From an uncultured Oscillospiraceae bacterium (GTDB taxonomy: Bacteria; Bacillota; Clostridia; Oscillospirales; Ruminococcaceae): 29,926 nucleotides of DNA. The DNA lies in the NCBI GenBank assembly GCA_900552945.1, contig USBI01000019.1, positions 1 through 29,926 of the forward strand, written 5' to 3'. Below, one piece after another: positions 8,071-14,261 of the stretch (its first letter is position 1; each line of letters starts with the position of its first letter). A program made the translations under genes and the position numbers. The notes beneath the pieces are model-generated. The model searched no databases and had not been told where the DNA came from. It saw only the letters and a program-made list of their open reading frames with translations.

Positions 8071-8532
8071 TTAGAACGGCAGTTCACCGTCATCGGTATC
8101 GATCTCTTCAAAATCGCCAATGTCACCAACCGAAAAAGCAGCTCCTTTGGGCGGCTCTTCAAAAGCCGGCGGGGGAGCAAACGTATCAGCCGGTGCGGTC
8201 TGAGAACCGCTGTTTCTGGACTCTGCAAAATATACCTGATCGGCCACGACTTCAAACGCAGTACGGTTGTTGCCCTGGTTATCGGTATAACTTCTTGTCT
8301 GGATGGAACCTTCCAGCGCAACCAGCTGACCTTTTCGAAAATAACGGCTGACAAACTCAGCTGTATTTCGCCACGCGACAATGTTGATAAAGTCGGTCTG
8401 GCGTTCAGCTCCGCGCGAGGTGTAATTACGGTCAACCGCAATACGGAACGAGGTCACAGCGATATTGCTTGCCGTGTGCCGAAGCTCCGGATCGGCGACC
8501 AATCTGCCCATTAAAATAACACGATTGAGCAT
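8071..8532 (-). CDS. ssb: Single-stranded DNA-binding protein
   Basis: The 153-residue protein has the SSB OB fold at residues 1-105 (NRVILMGRLVADPEL, FRIAVDRNY, TDFINIVAWRNTAEFV, KGQLVALEGSIQTR). A disordered Pro/Ala-rich linker follows, and the acidic tip DDGELPF recruits partner proteins in replication and repair. The ATG at 8532 lies 8 nt after CAGGAG. A GTG nine bases upstream would abut the ribosome binding site and is rejected. The gene sits between rpsF and rpsR, the standard order in Firmicutes, and is probably co-regulated with them through the leader. Confidence 0.98.
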   Translation of the reverse strand: MLNRVILMGRLVADPELRHTASNIAVTSFRIAVDRNYTSRGAERQTDFINIVAWRNTAEFVSRYFRKGQLVALEGSIQTRSYTDNQGNNRTAFEVVADQVYFAESRNSGSQTAPADTFAPPPAFEEPPKGAAFSVGDIGDFEEIDTDDGELPF

Positions 8533-8563
8533 GTTCAACACTCCTGTTCCAAGCGCAAGTGGA

Positions 8564-8860
8564 TTATTCGTCCAGATTGATGATCAGAGAACGAATGACA
8601 CCGTCGGTAATACCGTAAATACGGTCGAGCTCAGCCGGAAACTCCGGAGCAGACGCAAAGTCAAACTGAACATAGTAACCTTCGGTCTCGTAGTTGATGG
8701 CATAAGCAAGTCTTCTTTTGCCCCACTCGTCAACTTTTTCCAGTGTTCCGTTCGCAGAGATCAGATCGCTTACCTTTGTAACAACCGCTTTGATCTCTTC
8801 CTCAGACAACTTTGTGCTGATGATGATAACGGACTCGTACTTTCCCTGTAATTTTGCCAT
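8564..8860 (-). CDS. rpsF: 30S ribosomal protein S6
   Basis: The 98-residue protein is S6, a ferredoxin-like fold that binds S18 and 16S rRNA. Recognisable parts are YESVIIISTKLSEEEI, the GKRRLAYAINYETEGYYVQFDF strand-turn-strand, and IYGITDGVIRSLII at the C-terminus. The ATG at 8860 follows AAAAGGAGGTG. It is the first gene of the operon, behind a consensus promoter and a structured leader resembling the S6:S18 autoregulatory motif. Confidence 0.98.
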   Translation of the reverse strand: MAKLQGKYESVIIISTKLSEEEIKAVVTKVSDLISANGTLEKVDEWGKRRLAYAINYETEGYYVQFDFASAPEFPAELDRIYGITDGVIRSLIINLDE

Positions 8861-8920
8861 AAAAGCACCTCCTTTTGGACATATGACCCCGTCTCCTGAT
8901 TCGGACGGAGTAAGGAATCA

Positions 8921-8959
8921 TGTGTGCAGGATACACTTTCCCAAGAAAGCGGCACACTG
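8921..8959 (-). promoter_or_regulatory. Probable S6:S18 (rpsF) ribosomal leader motif
   Basis: On the minus strand GTGTG, then CCG, then a hairpin (CTTTC-TTGG-GAAAG), then TGTATCCTG, then CACAC, make an outer stem, an asymmetric internal loop with CCG, and an apical hairpin. This matches the published description of the S6:S18 mRNA motif, in which a conserved CCG in an internal loop mimics the 16S rRNA site. A second hairpin (CTCCGTC with GACGGGG) lies between it and the rpsF ribosome binding site. It starts just downstream of the promoter. Confidence 0.7.
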
Positions 8960-8964
8960 TTAAA

Positions 8965-8992
8965 ATTATATCATATTTTCAGCGCTTGTCAA
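8965..8992 (-). promoter_or_regulatory. Consensus sigma-A promoter of rpsF-ssb-rpsR
   Basis: TTGACA (8992-8987) and TATAAT (8970-8965) are both perfect, with a 16-nt spacer and an extended TGA before the -10. The mRNA leader would be about 97 nt. Confidence 0.9.
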
Positions 8993-9170
8993 GCGATTCT
9001 TTCGCTTCACCTTCCACCCACAAACGCCGTTTTCACTGTAACAAACGTCCTGAGGCCAAAGCAACTTGCGTTTCGTGCTCAGGGCAGACACTTGCGTTTT
9101 TCTGTTTGACTAATATGAAAGCCTTGTTTTTGCAAGCCGCACAAAGGCAAAACAACGGTTCCCGAACAAC

Positions 9171-9205
9171 AAAAGCGGACGAGCCATCCGGCTTCGTCCG
9201 CTTTT
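9171..9205 (-). terminator. Intrinsic terminator of galU
   Basis: AAAAGCGGACGA(A)GCC pairs with its complement with one bulged base, ending in TTTTG on the minus strand. It lies 21 nt past the galU stop. The remaining sequence 8993-9170 shows only a short inverted repeat (CCTGAG/CTCAGG) and a duplicated ACTTGCGTTT. Confidence 0.88.
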
Positions 9206-9225
9206 CTTTCTGCTCATATAAAACA

Positions 9226-10095
9226 TTACAGTGTTTTTGCAAGCTCTTTCAAGTAAGCGCGAAGTCCTTCGCCTACCTCCGGGTGATTCAGTCCCACTTC
9301 GATCGACGCCTGCAAAATACCCAGCTTATTGCCCATATCATACCGTTTTCCAGTATAATCCACACCAACCATGCCTTTGGTGCGCGCCAACGTTTTCATT
9401 GCGTCGGTCAGCTGAAGTTCGCCGCCCGCGCCGGGAGCGGTATGCTCAAGGATGTCAAAAATCTCCGGCGGAAGAACGCAGCGACCCAAAATGGAGAAAA
9501 GCGACATAATTTTATCCGGTGAAGGCTTTTCAATCATATCGGTGATCTTATAACAGTTGCCTTCCAGAGGATCGACCTTCATGGACGAATATTTCAAAAT
9601 CGCTTCCGGAGATACTTCTTTGATGCCGGCAGTGCCCAAACCATAGGTTTCATACGCGCGCATGAGCTGACCGATAGCAGGGTCTTCACCGATGATAACA
9701 TCATCGCCGTACAAAACCGCGAACGGCTCATCACCGACAAAGCTCTTCGCGCACAAAACAGCGTGACCAAGCCCTTTCATCTCCTGCTGACGGATGTAAG
9801 TGATATTGGCGAGCTTGGAAATGGCCTGAACCGTCTCAAGCATCTGCTCCTTGCCGCCTTTTGCAAGATGTGCTTCCAAATCCGGCGAGCGGTCAAAATG
9901 ATCCTCCACAACCGATTTTCCGCGGGAAAGGATGATGAGAATGTCTTCAATTCCGCTTCTTGCAGCCTCTTCCACAATGTACTGGATCGCCGGTTTATCA
10001 ACGATCGGCAGCATTTCTTTCGGCATTGCCTTGGAAGCGGGCAGCACACGGGTACCCAATCCCGCGGCGGGGATTACAGCTTTTTTTACCTTCAT
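9226..10095 (-). CDS. galU: UTP--glucose-1-phosphate uridylyltransferase
   Basis: The 289-residue protein makes UDP-glucose from UTP and glucose-1-phosphate for cell-envelope and polysaccharide synthesis. The nucleotide-binding signature is AVIPAAGLGTRVLPASKAMP followed by KEMLPIVDKP. Other family landmarks are YIRQQEMKGLGHAVLCAKSF, VLYGDDVIIG with the metal-binding Asp, and EKPSPDKIMS. Length matches bacterial GalU. The ATG at 10095 follows GGAGGA. It lies 23 nt after the stop of the RING/DUF2628 gene and shares its promoter. Confidence 0.96.
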   Translation of the reverse strand: MKVKKAVIPAAGLGTRVLPASKAMPKEMLPIVDKPAIQYIVEEAARSGIEDILIILSRGKSVVEDHFDRSPDLEAHLAKGGKEQMLETVQAISKLANITYIRQQEMKGLGHAVLCAKSFVGDEPFAVLYGDDVIIGEDPAIGQLMRAYETYGLGTAGIKEVSPEAILKYSSMKVDPLEGNCYKITDMIEKPSPDKIMSLFSILGRCVLPPEIFDILEHTAPGAGGELQLTDAMKTLARTKGMVGVDYTGKRYDMGNKLGILQASIEVGLNHPEVGEGLRAYLKELAKTL

Positions 10096-10118
10096 AACCG
10101 TTCCTCCAAAATTCTATA

Positions 10119-11132
10119 TTACACAGGCACAAACAGAATCAGCGCATAAGTAAGCAGCATGGAAACCACAAAATAAGTGACTACCACAGCAATCAGCGCT
10201 TTTCTGGAAACCGCGCCTTTTTTAGTGAGATGCGCATAGTACTCCTGCTCATCCGGGTACTGCTCTTTGAGCTGCCGAATTCGCTTAAAACAATGGTTCA
10301 TATAAATTCGGTTAAACGAAAATCCAACAATAAAACGAGTTGCCAAAGAAACCGCGTAGCTCATCATTGTGATCATATTGACCATTTGAGGAGTAATCGT
10401 GGAAAATGAACCGCCGGTAATCATAAACATCGCGCCAAAGCTCACCAAATTGGAAACGAGAAACACGATAACAGCCAGCAGATACATCTTGCGGTAGATT
10501 AAAAACATAAATTCCAGCAAGAAAGCCGCCCAGTTGATGGTATTCTTGCCGGTGGTTTTCATTTCTTTGAACTTGGGAAGATAATATTGTGTGTTCTCCC
10601 CTACAAAAATCGCAAGATCTTTTGCCGAAATCCCGTCGATCTCCTCGTCCGGGCTCAAACCGCCGTACGGAGTCGTGTAAGGATTATATCCCATTGTGCG
10701 GAATGGGCCCTGCGGCCCCTGGCCGGCTCCGGGCTGATTCTGCTGACCAGCACCCTGCTGCCATCCTCCAAAGCCAAAAGGCGCCTGCCCCATATTCGGC
10801 TGATTGCCGTAACCGGACTCATCCGGACGGTGCAGAGGCGTGCCACAAACCGCGCAGAAGATATTGTCTACACTGTTCTGGGTGCCGCATCGCGGACAGC
10901 GGATTTTGCTCGTATCCTCATAAAAGCGCTGCTGCTGCTTTTTTTCCTGTTCCTGCTGTTTGTTCCAGTCAAAGCCTTCCGCATGCTTTTGGGCGAACAT
11001 ACAAACGCCGTTCATCTGTTCAAAACAATGGCGGTGATAAGGCGCGCCACATTCCGGACAGACGGCGACCAAATCGCCTTCTTCAAACGGCTGCCCGCAG
11101 TAAGGGCATTTCATTCCTGTATAGCGGTTCAT
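10119..11132 (-). CDS. RING-like / zinc-ribbon / DUF2628 membrane protein
   Basis: The 337-residue protein has three parts. The first is an N-terminal prokaryotic RING-finger-like module (C9, C12, C25, C28, H33, C36; CPYCG and CPECGAPYHRHC). The second is a zinc ribbon (C79, C82, C93, C96). Then a Gly/Gln/Pro-rich linker (about 105-155) leads to a C-terminal DUF2628-type membrane domain with about four helices and a charged YPDEQEYYAHL loop before the last helix. The Cys-rich half should be cytoplasmic. Function is unknown; similar domain chains are known in Clostridia. There is no sign of ubiquitin-like machinery nearby, so E3 activity should not be assumed. The ATG at 11132 follows TGGAGGA. 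It heads an operon with galU. Confidence 0.88.
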   Translation of the reverse strand: MNRYTGMKCPYCGQPFEEGDLVAVCPECGAPYHRHCFEQMNGVCMFAQKHAEGFDWNKQQEQEKKQQQRFYEDTSKIRCPRCGTQNSVDNIFCAVCGTPLHRPDESGYGNQPNMGQAPFGFGGWQQGAGQQNQPGAGQGPQGPFRTMGYNPYTTPYGGLSPDEEIDGISAKDLAIFVGENTQYYLPKFKEMKTTGKNTINWAAFLLEFMFLIYRKMYLLAVIVFLVSNLVSFGAMFMITGGSFSTITPQMVNMITMMSYAVSLATRFIVGFSFNRIYMNHCFKRIRQLKEQYPDEQEYYAHLTKKGAVSRKALIAVVVTYFVVSMLLTYALILFVPV

Positions 11133-11188
11133 TTAGTTTCCTCCAATAAAATAAGGAACAGAAAAGCCTTCTGTTTCCTGCTGTGTAT

Positions 11189-11217
11189 AGTATATCACCG
11201 AAACAGATGTTTGACAA
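11189..11217 (-). promoter_or_regulatory. Promoter of the RING/DUF2628-galU operon
   Basis: TTGTCA (11217-11212) and TATACT (11194-11189) are separated by 17 nt with an extended TGA before the -10. Confidence 0.75.
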
Positions 11218-11277
11218 ACAAAATTCATAAAAAAAGCATGAACTTTACTTGAAAACAGAAGCGCTGTTTTGCCGTGC

Positions 11278-11306
11278 TTTACTTTGTAAGGAATATCCGG
11301 TATAAT
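11278..11306 (+). promoter_or_regulatory. Promoter of prfB
   Basis: TTTACT (11278-11283) and a perfect TATAAT (11301-11306) are 17 nt apart. Transcription should begin near 11313, giving a leader of about 58 nt. Confidence 0.7.
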
Positions 11307-11325
11307 AAGGACAGAATGGAGTTTT

Positions 11326-11355
11326 ATGCCTGTCAAAGTCAGGCTTTTATTTTGA
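11326..11355 (+). promoter_or_regulatory. Candidate prfB leader peptide (stop UGA) overlapping an attenuator-like hairpin
   Basis: ATG at 11326 opens a nine-codon frame (MPVKVRLLF) ending in TGA at 11353-11355, 15 nt before the prfB ATG. GGAG lies 4 nt upstream of its ATG. The same bases form a hairpin, GCCTG (11328-11332) with CAGGC (11340-11344), followed by TTTTATTTT, resembling a weak terminator. A UGA-ended leader in front of the UGA-specific release factor suggests feedback control. The ORF is short and could be chance. Confidence 0.4.
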
Positions 11356-11370
11356 TTTGGAGGGAACTGC

Positions 11371-12486
11371 ATGCTGCAGCTGGATGAATTACGTTTGGAA
11401 CTGGAAGCGCTTGAGCCAGAGCTCAAAAGCCTTGGGCAGGCGCTGAATTTAGAAGCGCTGAAAAAAGAATCTGCCGAACTGGAAAAAAAGACGGCCGAAC
11501 CCGGATTTTGGGACGATATGTCGGCTTCCCAGAAGATTATGCAAAAGATTCGCCACTGCCAGAATGTCTGCGAGCGGTATGATAAACTCTACAACGAATA
11601 TTCCGACCTGTTTACCATGATTGAGATCGCCAACGAAGAGGATGACGAATCGCTGGTACCGGATATTACCGAATCCGCTCAAAAGGTGAAAGCGGAACTG
11701 GAATCCCAAAAGCTGACCACTCTGCTTTCCGGCGAATATGATGCCAAAAACGCCATCCTCACCTTTCACGCCGGCGCGGGCGGCACAGAGGCGCAAGACT
11801 GGGCGCAGATGCTTTATCGCATGTATCACAAATGGGCAGACAGCCATTCGTTCAAGGTAAAACTTCTCGATTATCTGGACGGGGATGAAGCGGGCTTGAA
11901 AAGCGCCAGCATCCTCATTGAAGGGGAAAACGCTTATGGCTTTCTCCGCTCAGAAGCAGGCGTCCACCGGTTGGTGCGTGTCTCCCCGTTTGATGCGTCC
12001 GGCCGCCGTCATACGTCCTTCGCTTCTCTGGAAGTAATGCCGGAAATTGACGACGATGAAGAAATCACCATCCGTGACGAAGACCTGCGTGTCGACACCT
12101 ACCGTTCCAGCGGTGCGGGCGGACAGCACGTCAACAAGACCGAATCGGCCATCCGCATCACCCACATTCCAACCGGCATTGTAGTCGCTTGCCAAACCGA
12201 GCGCAGCCAGATTCAGAACCGCGCGACCGCGATGAAGATGCTCAAATCACGTCTGGCGGAGATCAAGCAGCGTGAGCATCTGGAAAAAATTGAGGACATC
12301 AAAGGGGAACAGAAAGAGATCGGCTGGGGCAGTCAGATCCGTTCCTATGTCTTCATGCCCTATACGTTGGTCAAAGATCATCGCACCGGTTTTGAATCAG
12401 GAAATATCAACGCCGTTATGGACGGGGACTTGGACGGATTCATCAACGCCTATCTGGTCGCTCAGGCGAAAGAGCACGCAGAATAA
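11371..12486 (+). CDS. prfB: Peptide chain release factor 2, without programmed frameshift
   Basis: The 371-residue protein is RF2, which recognises UGA and UAA stop codons and hydrolyses peptidyl-tRNA. The codon-reading SPF tripeptide is in RLVRVSPFDASGRRHTS (about residue 205). The catalytic loop SGAGGQHVNKTESAIR has GGQ at 250-252, the same numbers as E. coli. In most bacteria prfB needs a +1 frameshift at an in-frame UGA near codon 25. Here that region reads SLGQALNLEAL in one frame with no stop, so the autoregulatory site is lost. The ATG at 11371 follows GGAGGG at 11359-11364. The gene is monocistronic with a strong terminator. Confidence 0.97.
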   Translation: MLQLDELRLELEALEPELKSLGQALNLEALKKESAELEKKTAEPGFWDDMSASQKIMQKIRHCQNVCERYDKLYNEYSDLFTMIEIANEEDDESLVPDITESAQKVKAELESQKLTTLLSGEYDAKNAILTFHAGAGGTEAQDWAQMLYRMYHKWADSHSFKVKLLDYLDGDEAGLKSASILIEGENAYGFLRSEAGVHRLVRVSPFDASGRRHTSFASLEVMPEIDDDEEITIRDEDLRVDTYRSSGAGGQHVNKTESAIRITHIPTGIVVACQTERSQIQNRATAMKMLKSRLAEIKQREHLEKIEDIKGEQKEIGWGSQIRSYVFMPYTLVKDHRTGFESGNINAVMDGDLDGFINAYLVAQAKEHAE

Positions 12487-12524
12487 ATTGATTGGCGCCG
12501 TCCTGTTTTGAAGATGAAATTTAT

Positions 12525-12557
12525 AAAAAGCCGCCGGAAAATTTCCGGCGGCTTTTT
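12525..12557 (+). terminator. Intrinsic terminator of prfB (bidirectional)
   Basis: AAAAAGCCGCCGGAAA pairs with TTTCCGGCGGCTTTTT. It separates prfB from the convergent corC-type gene and can serve both strands. Confidence 0.92.
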
Positions 12558-12632
12558 TATTTTGGTAAACAGCAGGTGGGCGCAAGGCCGGAAGCAGAGC
12601 CCGGATGGCAGCACATACGCCCGTTCGGCAAA

Positions 12633-13979
12633 CTATTCATCCTTCGGCGGATTCGTTTTTTCATCAGCCGGCAGTTTCCGAATCAGCACCTTCTCAATTC
12701 TGCGGTTCTCAATCCGCTGAACACAAAGTTTCAGACCGTTGACCTCTACTTCCGGCTGCGTGTTGTCCTGCGGAATGGTGTGCAGCTGGCTGAATACCAT
12801 TCCACCGACCGTATCGTACTCCACATCTTCAGGGATAGTGATTTTGAGGGTTTGCGCAAGGGTGTCAATGTCGACTCCGCCGGAAACCCGCCAGAGATTT
12901 TCTTCCAGTTGCTCGATTTCCGGCCCTTCTGCCGGGTCGAATTCATCGTAAATATTGCCTACGATCTCTTCAAGCAGATCTTCAACGGTAATAATGCCAC
13001 TCATCTCTCCGTATTCATCGATCACAACTGCAATATGCACTTTTTTCTGCTGCATATCGCGGAACAAATCATCCGTATGGATGGTTTCCGGCACAAAGTA
13101 CGCCGGGCGAAGCAATTCACGCAGTGGTTTCGGCTGTTTGCCGGTTTGATTCAGAAGGAACTCACGGGCGTTCAAAATACCCAAAACATCGTTAACATCC
13201 TCTCCGTAGACCGGAAAACGAGAAAGACCGGTTTTGCGGATGATCTCGGTTATCTCGTCCGGAGGAGTGTCAACAGAAAACATTTCAACATCCGGCTGAC
13301 GGGTCATAGCGTCGCAAACAGAAGTATCGTCAAACTCAAAAATATTTTGAATCCATTCTTTTTCACCAGCATCAATGGTTCCTTTTTCCTCGCCAAGATC
13401 AACCATCATACGAATCTCATCTTCTGTTACTGTTTCATCTTCTGCCTCTGTTTTCAAGCGAAGCAACCGCAGCACCAGGTTGGTGGAAAAAGAAAGGAAC
13501 CAGACGATCGGCTTCATCACAAACGCAACAGCGGATACAACACCGCTGGAGATTTTAGCGACCTCCATCGATTTCTGCATAGCGATCCGTTTGGGGACCA
13601 GCTCGCCTAAAATCAATGTGAAGTAAGACAAAATGATGGTAATAACAATGACAGACAGCGTATCCAGCGCGCCGATTGAAATGCCGTGGAACCCAAGATC
13701 GTCATAAATCCAAGAAACAAGGTAATCGGAAAAATTTTCTGCGGCAAAGGCACTTCCCAGAAAGCCGGCCAGCGTGATTCCGATTTGTATGGTAGAAAGA
13801 AACCCTGCGGGCTGTTCCACCATTTTCAGCAGACGACCCGCTTTTTTGTCTCCGTCTTCATATTGTTTCCGAAGCTTTGCCGGATTTAATGAAATCACGG
13901 CAATTTCGGTGGCAGCAAAAAACGCATTAAGCAGAATGAGCAAAACCTGCAGCAGCAATTGTTGTGGGATGGAATCCAA
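12633..13979 (-). CDS. HlyC/CorC (CNNM) family transporter, DUF21-CBS-CorC_HlyC
   Basis: From a TTG start the product has 448 residues. Residues 1-185 form the DUF21/CNNM membrane domain with an N-terminal helix, the FFAATEIAVISLNPAKLRK signature, and LILGELVPKRIAMQ. A CBS pair follows (MTRQPDVEMFSVD...GLSRFPVYGEDVNDVLGIL; VHIAVVIDEYGEMSGIITVE). The CorC_HlyC domain (WRVSGGVDIDTLAQTL, DYDTVGG-like VEYDTVGGMV) ends the protein. Relatives handle Mg2+ (or Co2+) efflux and sense adenine nucleotides through CBS domains. The name hemolysin is historical. TTG at 13979 is chosen because AAGGAG lies 8 nt upstream; a GTG at 14027 would span the ribosome binding site. It is preceded by a long structured leader. 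Confidence 0.9.
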   Translation of the reverse strand: MDSIPQQLLLQVLLILLNAFFAATEIAVISLNPAKLRKQYEDGDKKAGRLLKMVEQPAGFLSTIQIGITLAGFLGSAFAAENFSDYLVSWIYDDLGFHGISIGALDTLSVIVITIILSYFTLILGELVPKRIAMQKSMEVAKISSGVVSAVAFVMKPIVWFLSFSTNLVLRLLRLKTEAEDETVTEDEIRMMVDLGEEKGTIDAGEKEWIQNIFEFDDTSVCDAMTRQPDVEMFSVDTPPDEITEIIRKTGLSRFPVYGEDVNDVLGILNAREFLLNQTGKQPKPLRELLRPAYFVPETIHTDDLFRDMQQKKVHIAVVIDEYGEMSGIITVEDLLEEIVGNIYDEFDPAEGPEIEQLEENLWRVSGGVDIDTLAQTLKITIPEDVEYDTVGGMVFSQLHTIPQDNTQPEVEVNGLKLCVQRIENRRIEKVLIRKLPADEKTNPPKDE

Positions 13980-14018
13980 ATAAAACACTCCTTCAATATT
14001 AAGAATCGTTTTGCCTGC

Positions 14019-14067
14019 AAAAAACACAAAAAGACATAACCCGACGTTTAAAAACGCAGGTCATGCC
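14019..14067 (-). terminator. Leader terminator before the corC-type gene
   Basis: On the minus strand GGCATGACCTGCGTTT pairs with AAACG(T)CGGGTTATGTC, then comes a T5-GTG-T6 tract. The gene start lies 40 nt beyond the U tract with no second promoter seen. Confidence 0.8.
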
Positions 14068-14173
14068 TTTTATTCATTCTGTTTGAATCTTATGTTTTCG
14101 CAGCGACTGTTACTTCGATCGGTACTGCCGTCGTTATCCATAAATTATAGTCCTTTCTTCAAAGAAAAATTAC
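14019..14173 (-). promoter_or_regulatory. Structured leader with intrinsic terminator upstream of the corC-type gene
   Basis: The predicted transcript starts near 14173 and runs about 190 nt to the TTG start. It contains a possible nested element (GCAG...CTGC around 14122-14098 enclosing TAC/GTA) and a small AUUC/GAAU hairpin. A long stem at 14067-14033 (about 15 bp with one bulge and several G-U pairs) is followed by TTTTTGTGTTTTTT at 14032-14019. A strong terminator between promoter and gene implies attenuation, by a metal- or nucleotide-sensing riboswitch or a protein. I recognise no known class. Confidence 0.6.
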
Positions 14174-14179
14174 GATATC

Positions 14180-14208
14180 ATTATACAAAAAGCAGGACCG
14201 TTCGTCAA
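14180..14208 (-). promoter_or_regulatory. Promoter of the corC-type gene, embedded in the MATE terminator
   Basis: TTGACG (14208-14203) and TATAAT (14185-14180) are separated by 17 nt. The -35 and spacer coincide with the terminator hairpin of the upstream MATE gene, so the terminator sequence doubles as promoter DNA. Confidence 0.75.
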
Positions 14209-14230
14209 GAGGACGATCCTGCTTTTATCA
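14187..14230 (-). terminator. Intrinsic terminator of the first MATE gene
   Basis: AAAAGCAGGA pairs with TCCTGCTTTT, extended by an inner TCGTC/GACGA stem, with a U-rich end on the minus strand. It lies 32 nt past the stop at 14262. Confidence 0.85.
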
Positions 14231-14261
14231 TTAGCCCAAAAACTGTGTGCCGGGCTGTCAA

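Noticed and set aside
7764..8351. Plus-strand 195-codon frame opposite rpsR and ssb
   Set aside because: Shadow of two certain ribosomal-operon genes; no ribosome binding site.
9033..9242. Minus-strand 69-codon frame with two Cys pairs (CLCAAC, VCPEH) past galU
   Set aside because: The Cys spacing looks zinc-ribbon-like, but the only start is a TTG inside galU, and the frame runs through the galU terminator without an internal ATG. A homology search would settle it.
12633..13979. Hemolysin function for the CorC/HlyC-family protein
   Set aside because: The hemolysin label is historical; the DUF21-CBS-CorC layout points to divalent-cation handling and no toxin features are present.
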